A stretch of DNA of 64,000 nucleotides from Bacteroidia bacterium (GTDB taxonomy: Bacteria > Bacteroidota > Bacteroidia > J057): contig JALEFZ010000020.1 in the NCBI GenBank assembly GCA_022760475.1, positions 186,001 through 250,000 on the forward strand, given 5' to 3'. Of this stretch, positions 45,653 to 54,619 are shown piece by piece (the stretch's first letter is position 1; the number at the start of each line of letters is the position of its first letter). The notes under the pieces are model-generated. The model ran no database searches. It was not told the origin of the DNA and saw only the letters and a list, made by a program, of their open reading frames with translations. A program made the translations under genes and the position numbers.

Positions 45653-46155
45653 AGCTTTATTTGAAGGTTATGTACCCAAAAGATGCTGAAAATATCCTTA
45701 GAAAGCATTTCAGCCTATACTTTTTTAGAAAAAATTGAAATTTTATCCATTTTGGAAATAAATCTTTAACCGATTGTTCAAACTTTCCCAAAAAGTTATT
45801 TATTTTAGATGTAATTGATTCTAAATACACTATTTGACATAAAAAATAGGGAAATAGGGGTTTAGATCACTTGGCTAAAATTTTTCCCTTTTATTTATTC
45901 TATTCTTTCTATTTCCCTTATCGAACAACTACCTCTGGATTACCAGGGGTTTTTTGGCTTAATAAGCATAGGTTTCTCGCCTAAATTCTGTCTAAAAAAC
46001 TTCATTCTCAATCCCGTCAATGAATTAGAATTGGCCACATAATTTTATTTTTTGGCTGTTGGTGAAAGATCTTTTATAGCAACTTCCTTATCCATCAATA
46101 TTCTTTTATATTTCGGGCGATCCTCGCAAAAACCTCCAACTTGCTAGCGACTAAT
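45653..46155. other. Intergenic region with an isolated plus-strand terminator
   Basis: 503 bp divergent spacer between the kinase gene and the ROK gene. The only strong element is the terminator at 45931-45956, with no gene ending upstream of it on the plus strand. A small RNA between about 45700 and 45930 is possible; no family was recognised. Confidence 0.5.
45931..45956 (+). terminator. Isolated intrinsic terminator
   Basis: ACCTCTGG pairs with CCAGGGGT (one G-U) around loop ATTA and is followed by T5-6. No coding gene on this strand ends upstream. Confidence 0.75.
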
Positions 46156-47124
46156 ATGAAACAGGTAACTATAGGCATTGATATTGGTGGCACCAATACA
46201 AAATTTGGCCTAGTCGACAAAGACGGAAGAATCCTTGCCAGCCATTCTATTCGTACTCCCAGAGACCAGAGCATCAACGACTATGTTGAAGAGCTTTCCA
46301 GGTCGCTCCACGGTTTGATAGATCTCTCTCAAGAAGAGCTTCAGTTGATGGGGATGGGCATAGGAGCACCAAATGGAAACTATTACGAAGGAACCATTGA
46401 AGATGCACCTAACCTGATTTGGGATGGGGTAATTCCCTTTGTAGATCTCATGAAGGAAAAATTTGACGTTCATACGGTCATTACCAATGATGCCAATGCT
46501 GCTGCCATTGGGGAGATGGTATATGGGGGAGCCAAGGAGATGAAAGATTTTATCGTAATTACTTTGGGTACAGGAATTGGGAGTGGATTCATCGTAAATG
46601 GTGAGCTGGTTTATGGTGCAGATGGCTTCGCAGGTGAGTTTGGACACGTAATTACGGTTTGGGACGGCAGGCCTTGCACCTGTGGTAGAAGGGGCTGTAT
46701 TGAAACCTACGCTTCTGCCCGAGGTGTTGTGTTGACTGTAATGGCAGAGTTGGCTGGCAGTAAAAGAGATAGTGGACTGAGAAACCTACATTATCAGGAG
46801 ATTACCCCCAAGAAAATATTTGAAGCTGCCGAAGCCGGAGACCCGATTGCTCAACGGGCATTTGAAAGGACAGGAAACATGCTTGGAAGAGCGCTTTCCA
46901 ACTTGGTAAACATTTTCAGTCCAGAAGCCATTTTCCTTTTTGGAGGGGTTGCCAGAGCTGGGCATTGGATCATAGATCCAACCAAAAATGCCATGGAAAA
47001 CAATGTCCTACCCATTTTCAGGAACAAAGTCCAAATTATTCCATCTCATTTACCTGCCAGCGATGCTGCAATCCTTGGAGCCAGTGCCCTGGCCTGGAAA
47101 GAGTTGGAAAAGCTAAAAAAATGA
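46156..47124 (+). CDS. ROK family glucokinase
   Basis: A 322-residue sugar kinase. ATP-binding IGIDIGGTNTKFGLV, the catalytic segment TNDANAAAIGE, the GTGIGSGF loop and the ROK zinc motif CTCGRRGCIETYAS are all present. ROK kinases of this length from Bacteroidota are usually glucokinases. The ATG at 46156 gives the typical start (MKQVTIGIDIGG); the TTG 15 bp upstream is not favoured. No sugar transporter is adjacent. Confidence 0.92.
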   Translation: MKQVTIGIDIGGTNTKFGLVDKDGRILASHSIRTPRDQSINDYVEELSRSLHGLIDLSQEELQLMGMGIGAPNGNYYEGTIEDAPNLIWDGVIPFVDLMKEKFDVHTVITNDANAAAIGEMVYGGAKEMKDFIVITLGTGIGSGFIVNGELVYGADGFAGEFGHVITVWDGRPCTCGRRGCIETYASARGVVLTVMAELAGSKRDSGLRNLHYQEITPKKIFEAAEAGDPIAQRAFERTGNMLGRALSNLVNIFSPEAIFLFGGVARAGHWIIDPTKNAMENNVLPIFRNKVQIIPSHLPASDAAILGASALAWKELEKLKK

Positions 47125-47176
47125 TAAAATCCAAGAATCACATAGGTCAGGAAACTGGCCCTTGTGATTCTTCTGT

Positions 47177-48220
47177 CTATAAAAGGGATAGATAGTTTCC
47201 TTGGTAGGCCCTGAACTTATCATCCCAGGCTAAGCCGTCGGGTTTTTCAGGAGCTCTCAAGCCCTTTTCGAGATCCATTTTCCCTTGGAATACATTTACC
47301 TCATCATATAAGCCCTTCAGCAAGAATGAATTCAGGATTTGGGCTCCTCCTTCAACCAATACTGAGGCAAGTTGATGTTCCTTCCATAATTTTTTCATCA
47401 AGGCCTTCAAACCTGACTGGAAATCAAACCTTATATACTTCAGGAATTTTCCCTCCTCCTCCTTTTTTTCATTGATGATCCATGTAGGTAATCCATCCTG
47501 AAACAGCCTCAAATTTTCATTCAGCCTTAGGTGTCGATCCATGACAAGCCTGATGGGGTTTCGGCCGGGGAAACACCTGGTGGTCAAACTGGGGTCATCA
47601 ATCGCTGCAGTATCGGTTCCAATAAGGATTCCGTGATGATAAGCCCTTAGGGCATGAACCTTTCGATTTTGGTGGGAATCAGTAATTTGTACAGGAAATG
47701 ATATGCCATTTTCATCACTACCTGCCATGAAGCCATCCCTGCTTTCGGCCCATTTTAGGCTTATGAAAGTTCTTTTTTGTAATTGGTTTACCCAAAACAC
47801 CTTATTCAGGTAAATGAAATCGGAAGGATCATCTGCAAGTAGGACCTCTACTCCATTTGATTTGAGTCGTCCTATTCCTCCACCATCTACTTTGGGGTTG
47901 GGATCTCTGACCCCAATTACGACCCGGGGAATATTATGATGTAAGATAAGATCTGAACAGGGAGGGGTTTTGCCGTAGTGGCTACAAGGCTCCAGGCTTA
48001 CATAAATAGTAGAATCCTTCAGGAGGCTCCTATCCCGAACGGAGTTAATGGCATTGACTTCTGCATGAGGCCCACCAGCGTATTGGTGATAACCTTCGCC
48101 AATGATTTTGCCTTTATGCACCAAAACAGCCCCAACGTAGGGATTTGGATAAACATCCCTACGGGCTTTTTGGGCCAATTCTATGCATCTATATAAAAAA
48201 GAGTGATCGCTGAGGTTCAC
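47177..48220 (-). CDS. ribD: Bifunctional riboflavin biosynthesis deaminase/reductase
   Basis: A 347-residue RibD. The N-terminal deaminase carries GPHAEVNAI and PCSHYGKTPPC (His, Cys, Cys zinc ligands); the C-terminal reductase has SLKWAESRDGFMAG, LRAYHHGILIGTDTA and SVLVEGGAQILNSFL. Start choice: longer readings from ATG at 48250 or 48262 would begin inside the SRP RNA gene; the GTG at 48218-48220 (VNLSDHSFLYRC) lies just outside the RNA and gives the usual N-terminus. Other rib genes are not present nearby. Confidence 0.93.
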   Translation of the reverse strand: MNLSDHSFLYRCIELAQKARRDVYPNPYVGAVLVHKGKIIGEGYHQYAGGPHAEVNAINSVRDRSLLKDSTIYVSLEPCSHYGKTPPCSDLILHHNIPRVVIGVRDPNPKVDGGGIGRLKSNGVEVLLADDPSDFIYLNKVFWVNQLQKRTFISLKWAESRDGFMAGSDENGISFPVQITDSHQNRKVHALRAYHHGILIGTDTAAIDDPSLTTRCFPGRNPIRLVMDRHLRLNENLRLFQDGLPTWIINEKKEEEGKFLKYIRFDFQSGLKALMKKLWKEHQLASVLVEGGAQILNSFLLKGLYDEVNVFQGKMDLEKGLRAPEKPDGLAWDDKFRAYQGNYLSLL

Positions 48221-48237
48221 AGCCTTTGGATGGTCAA

Positions 48238-48321
48238 AAAAATGCCGCATCACACCGGTCAACCTCCTACCGTTGCTATCTTTCGATCCTGGCGGAGTTC
48301 AGAGGGACCTGGTTGTGCGGC
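48238..48321 (-). ncRNA. ffs: Signal recognition particle RNA (small, bacterial type)
   Basis: Read on the minus strand, the sequence starts GCCGCACAACCAGGTCC, contains the SRP core CGCCAGG-ATCGAAAGAT-AGCAACGG with a GAAA tetraloop and the symmetric AGG/AGCA loop, and closes with GCCGCA pairing TGCGGC (48316-48321 with 48244-48249). Seven T follow, so the closing stem acts as terminator. It is the Ffh-binding RNA of co-translational protein export. A promoter of the Bacteroidota type stands in front. Length about 84 nt, normal for the small form. Confidence 0.9.
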
Positions 48322-48326
48322 AAGGA

Positions 48327-48358
48327 CAAAATTGATATATATTTAAGAATTTGCCAAA
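48327..48358 (-). promoter_or_regulatory. Promoter of the SRP RNA gene
   Basis: On the minus strand TTTG (48358-48355) is followed after 20 nt by CAATTTTG (48334-48327), one mismatch from TAnnTTTG. The predicted start is about 5-7 nt later, at the 5' end of the SRP RNA. Confidence 0.55.
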
Positions 48359-48442
48359 TCTTTCTTGAAATAATCTAAAATAGTTTGGGCAGGAAGCGAA
48401 CTCCCTGCCCCGTAAAATAGGTTGATGCTATCTTCAAATTTG

Positions 48443-50077
48443 TTATTTGCTGCTACAGCTTTTGTAATCCTCAATCAATTGTTTCAAGGACGCCTCTTTG
48501 AGTTGATACTTATTGTTTTGTATGTCGGAGTAAACAGCATTGCAATCCTCGAAGTGCTTGGAGAGTGCCTTGCTGAAATTAATTCTGAATCGTGGGGCGC
48601 CAAGATTTACCACGGACTTCTTGTCGCGTCCTGGGAACATCAGGAGGAAGTCTTCGTAACCATTGTCATCATGCTTGAGTAGAACTAGTTTTTTTGAAAA
48701 CTTCATCACCTCCAGCAACTCAATGGTTGGGATTGGAATTTCTGGTAGAGAGAAACCTGTAGGTATGTATACTTTGCCATCCATTTTGACAACTTTTACT
48801 TTCTCAATCTCGGTGTCTATCAACTGTTCCTTACTTTTGAGGTCATAGACCTTTAGTCTCATTAATATCTCACCTTTGGTATAGATTTTCTTGATATAGC
48901 CCTCTACGGAGTCAGTTTTTGAGAAAAATACGATACCAGCTTTGCCATATTGACTTTCATTGCTTTTCAATTCGGCAGAGCGAGTCAGCTCCGCTTCCTT
49001 CTTGGCCGCTTCCGTGGCATTGAAGGTACTAGCATAGGTCTCTGGAACGTCCAGATTGGCCAATAGACGAGCCTTCATGTCTTCTATGAAAGGCAGGAGG
49101 CGCCCAAGGTGGTCTTTCGATCTGAAGTTGAAGGCGGACTGTTCGGCCTGAGCAGCAAACTTTTGTGCAGATTCCATCTCGCCTAGATAGGCGTAGACTC
49201 TAGCAAGGCTGTAGGTGATGGCAAAATATTGGGTTCTTTGCTTTTTGATGTTGGGGTCAAATTTTGTCTGAAGGCTTTTCCATTTTCCTAGTATTGGTTG
49301 CAATTTGGCCAGGGCTTCCTTCTGAGATACCTTGAGATCACCATTCTCAACCATCGACTTAATGGTTTCGAAGCTCTCCGAAAATTCTCCTACTCCGTAT
49401 TTTTCTCCTTTTTTGATCGATAGCAGGTCTCCATCCTTTAGGTAAATGTATCCTCCTGTGTATTTGTCCTTGATCTGGTCTCCCGACAGTTGCAGGCCAT
49501 ACCTGATACTTCTTTGAATAGAGTTATACAGAAACTCATTTTTTTCAACCCTGAAGTTGCTACTAAGGGTAGATTTGCTTCTGCTATTTCTGCCATAAAC
49601 AGAGTATACCAAATCCCCAGGCTTATAGATTGTGCCTTCCTTGACGACCTTTCTTTTCCCATCCAATATTTGGTAGCTCATGGAAAGGCGGTAACTCACG
49701 CGGTATTGGTAACGCTTCTCTTTGCGGGCTTGCCCTTTTACCGTTACGGTTACTGTGCGTTCTTCCAGTTTCTGGCCTACATACTGGCCACCTGAGGTAA
49801 ATACCCTGATCTCCATGTCTCCATTTCTTGGAAGGTATTGATAGGCGGGAAGCTCAAAGTATTTTTCTACGACCTCATCATCCAGGATGCCATATTTATC
49901 GGCCATTTCCTGATTGGCAAATGAGAAGGAATAGGTATTGAATCGTGCTTCGATAGGTTGTGATGCAGGGCGAAGGTAAATGAATGATGAGGGAATTACC
50001 CTAAAGTTCTGGGCTGATAGCAAACCCAGCGTAAGGATCAATAGTGCGATTGTGTTAATAGTGGTTTTCATTTTCAC
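48443..50077 (-). CDS. Exported hypothetical protein with TPR-like repeats
   Basis: A 544-residue protein with signal peptide (ALLILTLGLLSAQ). The mature part begins with a beta-rich region (about 20-170; RTVTVTVKGQARKEKR), a linker, and a helical TPR-like region (about 260-345; RVYAYLGEMESAQKFAAQAEQSAF). The C-terminal half (about 380-520) is mixed. No catalytic motif. It lies downstream of a lipoprotein gene of the same strand; a long palindrome separates them. Role unknown. Confidence 0.7.
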   Translation of the reverse strand: MKMKTTINTIALLILTLGLLSAQNFRVIPSSFIYLRPASQPIEARFNTYSFSFANQEMADKYGILDDEVVEKYFELPAYQYLPRNGDMEIRVFTSGGQYVGQKLEERTVTVTVKGQARKEKRYQYRVSYRLSMSYQILDGKRKVVKEGTIYKPGDLVYSVYGRNSRSKSTLSSNFRVEKNEFLYNSIQRSIRYGLQLSGDQIKDKYTGGYIYLKDGDLLSIKKGEKYGVGEFSESFETIKSMVENGDLKVSQKEALAKLQPILGKWKSLQTKFDPNIKKQRTQYFAITYSLARVYAYLGEMESAQKFAAQAEQSAFNFRSKDHLGRLLPFIEDMKARLLANLDVPETYASTFNATEAAKKEAELTRSAELKSNESQYGKAGIVFFSKTDSVEGYIKKIYTKGEILMRLKVYDLKSKEQLIDTEIEKVKVVKMDGKVYIPTGFSLPEIPIPTIELLEVMKFSKKLVLLKHDDNGYEDFLLMFPGRDKKSVVNLGAPRFRINFSKALSKHFEDCNAVYSDIQNNKYQLKEASLKQLIEDYKSCSSK

Positions 50078-50156
50078 TTATGACTTAATGTTTCTTATGA
50101 ATGAAATTGGGTGGTTTCAAATTCATAGGACGGAGGCATCATCAAGGCATAAACAA

Positions 50157-50191
50157 GAATTGTGATATTTTTTAGAAAAATATCACAATTC
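50157..50191. repeat. Perfect 16-bp inverted repeat
   Basis: The arm GAATTGTGATATTTTT (50157-50172), spacer TAG, and its exact complement (50176-50191). It lies between the lipoprotein gene stop codon and the start of the TPR-like gene, about 80 bp upstream of the latter. It may be a terminator-type hairpin or an operator. Confidence 0.7.
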
Positions 50192-50240
50192 CTTGAAAAT
50201 CAATCAAATAAATATTAAAAAATCTTGTTTATCTTTCAAA

Positions 50241-51827
50241 TTACAACTCATAAAGGAATAATTTCTCAATTTCTGGATTCTCATCTCCTTTGGCTATCAG
50301 AAGAAGTTTGTCATGGGCAACAAATTGAATGCTTCGAAAATCATCATTTCTGATTTCCCTAATTAGAAATTGGAATTCGAAATTCCAGATTTGCCAGATA
50401 TATTCGTTCATATCTGAAACTAAAATGAAATTTTTAAAATCAGGGCTAAAAGAAATCGGATAGTTTTCAAAGGAACTTAAATGGTTTAGGTTGTGATCGA
50501 ATACAGACTGACCAAAATATATTTGTTCACCATCTTCATTATAAATGATTCTTCTTTGGCGAGAAAAGGGCTGTAAATCATAAACAATTTTATCATAGCT
50601 AAAGGAATCTGCTTCTACACCAATCTTCAACAAGCTTCTCCCATCTTTGTTGACTATAATATGAGGCATGCCAGGTAGGGCAAATATTTCGTAGGGGTCT
50701 CCTATTCGGCCCCAGCTCTGCTGTGGCCATTCGTTGGCTTCTTGATATGGGAGAACTTGCCTGGTATTGAGATCAATGATTCGATAGAGTCTCTGGTTTT
50801 GCTTTAGGTAATTGAACTCTGCCTTATAGTACAGCCTATGGTCATGGCCCACTGCAAAGCGGTGTGGAACCCCCTCTGTGGGTATCACGGTGATTGTTTT
50901 CATGGTATTAGGGTTCACTAGTAAGATATGCTCCTTATCTCTCTCTGCTAGATAGAGAATTTCTCCATCAGGACTTAATTTCATATCGAGAAACTCTCTG
51001 GAGATAAAATATCTTTGTGGTTTGGAAAAATTATCCAAGTCCACCTTTATCAGGCCATAACCATTGGGGTCGACCCTTGATTTATCCCCCCAACCCACAT
51101 TCCCAATAACTCCATTCCGAGTCGGGTCAGCAATAAAAGCTCTGATTTTATATTTGACCTCATGGCCTTTTCCTGCTGTGACAGTAATCTTATTTGATAC
51201 CCATTCTTCTTCTAAACCCGTAAAGCCAACTACCTGATAGAGATAATTCTTATCTAGTATTATTTCTTTATCTGAAAAACTGGTGTCATTAACATTGGTC
51301 ATTGTTGCGACTATTTCATTGGGGGAGCTAAACCGGTCTGCATCCTTCCGCCTGATTTCATATTTGACAAATTGAGGAGAGTGCATTTTGCCCCAGGTCA
51401 AATTGATAGCGCTAAGATTCACTTTGGGTTCATACAACGTAAAGGTGTAGGGAATAAAGGCTGAATCTCTCCTGAATTCGTTTCTATCATTGACAATCCA
51501 GACTTGCAATTTGTGAATGCCCCGAACTTTAGGGGTGAAGGTAAAATTATATCTTCCAGTCTTGGTGATTGCCTGCCTATAAAGTTCCCCTTCCAGATTA
51601 CTCGTCCAAAACATTTCGATCGGAGAATTTTCATTAACTCTTCCTGTTATGTTCGCGATGAGTTCTCCTGACTCTCCTATCGGGATACCAATTTTCAAAA
51701 TATCAGGATTAGCTTCGGCCTCATCAATTATGACACCTACTTCATCAATGGGAGTAATGGGATTGAAACATCCAGATAGAAAGAGGAAGGATACAAATGA
51801 GAATCCTAAGGTAAAGATTTTTGTCAT
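50241..51827 (-). CDS. Lipoprotein with Ig/FN3-like and beta-propeller-like regions
   Basis: A 528-residue lipoprotein: the ATG at 51825-51827 gives a hydrophobic signal and a lipobox at LSGC, so Cys19 is the lipid site. After it come an Ig-like strand region (about 20-120), an FN3-like domain (about 125-215; LTWGKMHSPQFVKYEIRRKD) and a C-terminal region (about 240-520) of repeated beta strands suggesting a propeller (PDGEILYLAERDKEHILLVNP). Several Bacteroidota surface lipoproteins have this shape. Binding partner unknown. The TTG nine codons upstream was not used. Confidence 0.75.
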   Translation of the reverse strand: MTKIFTLGFSFVSFLFLSGCFNPITPIDEVGVIIDEAEANPDILKIGIPIGESGELIANITGRVNENSPIEMFWTSNLEGELYRQAITKTGRYNFTFTPKVRGIHKLQVWIVNDRNEFRRDSAFIPYTFTLYEPKVNLSAINLTWGKMHSPQFVKYEIRRKDADRFSSPNEIVATMTNVNDTSFSDKEIILDKNYLYQVVGFTGLEEEWVSNKITVTAGKGHEVKYKIRAFIADPTRNGVIGNVGWGDKSRVDPNGYGLIKVDLDNFSKPQRYFISREFLDMKLSPDGEILYLAERDKEHILLVNPNTMKTITVIPTEGVPHRFAVGHDHRLYYKAEFNYLKQNQRLYRIIDLNTRQVLPYQEANEWPQQSWGRIGDPYEIFALPGMPHIIVNKDGRSLLKIGVEADSFSYDKIVYDLQPFSRQRRIIYNEDGEQIYFGQSVFDHNLNHLSSFENYPISFSPDFKNFILVSDMNEYIWQIWNFEFQFLIREIRNDDFRSIQFVAHDKLLLIAKGDENPEIEKLFLYEL

Positions 51828-52294
51828 GGCGTGCTGATTGTAGTTAAACTTCAAATATCAACGGTTTGCTATAAAATTATACCTGTTTGGTACAGTTAAA
51901 GTTTATAAATGAATAAGGTATTTTGCCGTAAAAAATGAAGTTTAAACAAACAAAATCAGGAAGTTCGAGCCTTCCTGAAGAAAGACCTAACAAATTGTTA
52001 ATCAATAATTTCCCAGGGATTTAACAGATTCAAAACAGGAAAGCAATTTAGTATTTTCACCTGAAGCTCGTCCAGAAAAATATACAGTGAACAAGAACTG
52101 GAAAATGACCATTTTACAAGTAGGATTTTATCATTGGATACAAAATCCATGATCAGGTAATTACCTTTTATTGGGCCAATTCAAGAAAAGTCGTCTATAT
52201 CTATAAACTCCCATTTCTCCATCCAGGCTGATTGTCCAAAAGTAAAGCTTATAGCTTATGAGATAGAGAAAAACATATCTACATGAATACACCC
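51828..52294. other. Intergenic region with a minus-strand hairpin
   Basis: 467 bp between hemE and the lipoprotein gene. It holds the hairpin at 51957-51977 on the minus strand and the lipoprotein promoter. No RNA gene or coding frame was recognised. Confidence 0.5.
51943..51977 (-). terminator. Minus-strand terminator downstream of hemE
   Basis: CAGGAAG and CTTCCTG (51957-51963, 51971-51977) enclose a 7-nt loop and are followed on the minus strand by ATTTTGTTTGTTT. It lies about 320 bp after the hemE stop codon. Confidence 0.5.
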
Positions 52295-53323
52295 TTATAT
52301 GTATGTAAAGCTCTTAACCGTGTTGACCATTTCTTGTACGGATTCCCTGGGTAAATCGGGATAGATACCATGTCCGAGATTCACGACATGCCTTCCTTTG
52401 GGATAAGCATTTATCATTTTGAGGGTCGCTTCCTGAACCTGCTCAGGCTTTGAGTAGAGAAGTGCCGGGTCCATATTTCCTTGAAGGGCTTTATCTTTTA
52501 CTTTCCCTAGAGCAAAATCAATGGGTGTATGCCAATCCAGTCCTACTATGTTACAGTTTAGCTCGTTTAAGTCGTCGAGGGCAAAAAATGCTCCCTTGGC
52601 AAAGACGGTTTTGGGTACTTCCTGAATAGCATCACAAATTGCCTTGATATAAGGAAGGGCAATTTGGCTATAGGTATTTTTATCCAAAACTCCAGCCCAG
52701 GAATCAAATATTTGTACCAGGTTGACTCCTGCCCTTATCTGACCTTTAAGGTAAGTGATGCTGGCTTCGGTGATTTTTTCCATCAACTTATGTGCAAGAG
52801 CAGGCTCTTGGTAGAAGAACTTCTTAGCCTTGGAGAAGGTTTTGGAACCCTGCCCTTCAATCATGTAGCAAAAGATTGTCCATGGAGCACCGGCAAACCC
52901 AATCAATGGAACCCTTCCTGCCAGTTCCTTGACTACGCCCTTGATGGCTGTGTAAGTATGTTCAAGATTAGAACCTTCTGCTATTTCATGGAGTTGATCA
53001 ATGTCTGATCCTTTTTCAATGGTTTTTGGGAAGAATGGTCCCTTCTGTGGGATCATTTCATAACTGAGGCCTATCGCTTCTGGTAAAACCAGGATATCAG
53101 AAAAAATAATGGCAGCATCTACACCAATCAGATCTATGGGCTGAAGCGTGACCTCTATTGCAAAATCAGGATTGGCAATCATCTGTCTGAAACTGCCCGC
53201 ATGTGCCCTGACTTCTCTATACTCGCTTAGAAACCTACCTGCCTGTCTCATCAACCAAATGGGGGGTCTTTCAACTTCCTTTCCTTCAGCCACCCTTAAC
53301 AACAAATCATTTTTTAACTCCAT
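52295..53323 (-). CDS. hemE: Uroporphyrinogen decarboxylase
   Basis: A 342-residue cytosolic enzyme that makes coproporphyrinogen III. Signatures: PPIWLMRQAGRFLSEYR near the N-terminus and the second motif GFAGAPWTIFCYMIEG; the catalytic Asp is in IFSDILVLPEAIG. The ATG at 53321-53323 is used, as the earlier TTG is unlikely. A HAD phosphatase gene precedes it on the same strand with a 21-bp gap, so the two are probably co-transcribed. Confidence 0.96.
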   Translation of the reverse strand: MELKNDLLLRVAEGKEVERPPIWLMRQAGRFLSEYREVRAHAGSFRQMIANPDFAIEVTLQPIDLIGVDAAIIFSDILVLPEAIGLSYEMIPQKGPFFPKTIEKGSDIDQLHEIAEGSNLEHTYTAIKGVVKELAGRVPLIGFAGAPWTIFCYMIEGQGSKTFSKAKKFFYQEPALAHKLMEKITEASITYLKGQIRAGVNLVQIFDSWAGVLDKNTYSQIALPYIKAICDAIQEVPKTVFAKGAFFALDDLNELNCNIVGLDWHTPIDFALGKVKDKALQGNMDPALLYSKPEQVQEATLKMINAYPKGRHVVNLGHGIYPDLPRESVQEMVNTVKSFTYI

Positions 53324-53344
53324 ATCAGCTTTCAACAAACAGTT

Positions 53345-53932
53345 TTACAAATAGTTCCTCACATCAATAACTTCCATCCCTGCATCTCTGGCTGCAATAA
53401 TACCAAATTCTGCATCTTCAAACACGACACAATCGCTGGCTTGGAGTCCTAATAAGCTGGCACATTTTAAATAGGTTTCTGGATGCGGCTTGTGGTTTTC
53501 AACATCATTGGCGGTGATGACTATGTCAAACCAGTCCATGATGCCAAGGCTTATGAGGGTATTTTCGGCATTGGGTCTGGAAGAGCCTGTCCCTATTGCC
53601 ATGGGCAATTTACCCCTGTACTCATTTGCAATTTGGAAAATCGGATCGATGGGTCTGACTCCGATCTGCGGTTTCAATTCATGATATGCTTTGTCCTTTG
53701 CCTGCTTTACCAATACCGGATCAAGCGTCCAGCCGTAATCCTTATTGAGGAGTTCGGCAACCTTCACTGTGGGCATGCCACTCCGGTTATAGATCATTTG
53801 ATCTTCTATTACTACTCCAAATGAGGCCGCAGCAAGTTTCCACGCTGCAACATGAACGGGCATGGTATCTGCCAGGGTACCATCAAGGTCAAAAATAAGG
53901 CCTTTGATTCCGCCAGGGATTGGGATATTCAT
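53345..53932 (-). CDS. HAD family hydrolase (beta-phosphoglucomutase-like)
   Basis: A 195-residue HAD subfamily IA protein. Motif I is LIFDLDGTLADTMPVH (nucleophile Asp in DLDGT), motif II GTGSSR, motif III the Lys in ENHKPHPETY, and motif IV VVFEDAEFGIIAARDAG. The cap is short and helical. The family contains sugar-phosphate phosphatases and mutases; the substrate is unknown. It is upstream of hemE. Confidence 0.88.
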   Translation of the reverse strand: MNIPIPGGIKGLIFDLDGTLADTMPVHVAAWKLAAASFGVVIEDQMIYNRSGMPTVKVAELLNKDYGWTLDPVLVKQAKDKAYHELKPQIGVRPIDPIFQIANEYRGKLPMAIGTGSSRPNAENTLISLGIMDWFDIVITANDVENHKPHPETYLKCASLLGLQASDCVVFEDAEFGIIAARDAGMEVIDVRNYL

Positions 53933-53960
53933 AGGCGAATATGGAAATATTCTGCCTTTT

Positions 53961-54116
53961 ATGGGAAAAAAATTTCAATTAAGAAGAGAGATCATCGAGG
54001 AAGGAAACCTCCAGCAAATATCACATTGTAAAACAGTCAATGTAACTTACGACCGAAAGGCCAAAATGACCCGTCTAACCCAAGCAGACTGCTTTAGGAG
54101 GATGAATGTAAAATGA
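53961..54116 (+). pseudogene. Possible remnant of an acyl-CoA thioesterase
   Basis: A 51-codon frame beginning with ATG, with SHCKTVNVTYDRKAKMTRLT. The TVxVxYDxxxxKxxx pattern resembles the end of YbgC-type 4HBT thioesterases, and the part in front is missing. It could be a degraded gene end or a short chance frame. Low support. Confidence 0.3.
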
Positions 54117-54160
54117 GAAATTTTATCAGCCCAGGAGCTTGACTGAAACAGGAGAAGGTA

Positions 54161-54565
54161 TCAGGAAATGATAGCCTTATTGAATTTTGAATAGTAATTA
54201 AATATGAGATTTAGCTTATCAAGGGCATCATCAAAGTCTTCAAATTTTGGTATAAATGCATTTGCACCATTGTTATAAGTCTCCTGAATAATTTCAGGGT
54301 CATCTGTGGAAGAAAGGATGATAATGACAGTATTTGGCTTATTCTCTCTGGCGATTTTACAAAAATCCCCACCTGTTTTTCCAATTCCGAGGTTATAATC
54401 AACAAACATCATTTCAATCTCCTCATGCTCATTGAGTTTTTCTTCACCTTCTTCGTAGTTTCTGGCCCAGATAACTTCGATATCAGATATCCAACCCAGG
54501 TCCTCAAGGGCATATTCGAAGAGGCTGGCGTGGGATTTTATATCTTCCAAGAGTAATAATTTCAT
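54161..54565 (-). CDS. Single-domain response regulator
   Basis: A 134-residue CheY-like receiver with no output domain. Acidic pocket at LLLEDIKSH, phosphoacceptor Asp in MFVDYNLGIGKTGGD, the Ser/Thr switch in ILSSTDDPE and Lys in AFIPKFEDF. It is of the Rcp1 sort that passes a phosphate to a partner. No kinase is adjacent; the next gene upstream is a hypothetical on the same strand. Confidence 0.88.
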   Translation of the reverse strand: MKLLLLEDIKSHASLFEYALEDLGWISDIEVIWARNYEEGEEKLNEHEEIEMMFVDYNLGIGKTGGDFCKIARENKPNTVIIILSSTDDPEIIQETYNNGANAFIPKFEDFDDALDKLNLIFNYYSKFNKAIIS

Positions 54566-54619
54566 GAAAACAGGGATTGAAATAGAAATAGAAACACTAG
54601 GTAAATTGCACTTAACAAA

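Noticed and set aside
17469-45880. A 14-base sequence TTAGCCAAGTGATC near 17469 recurs in reverse complement near 45865.
   Set aside because: With 64 kb of AT-rich DNA on both strands several 14-base matches are expected by chance, and the surrounding bases do not agree.
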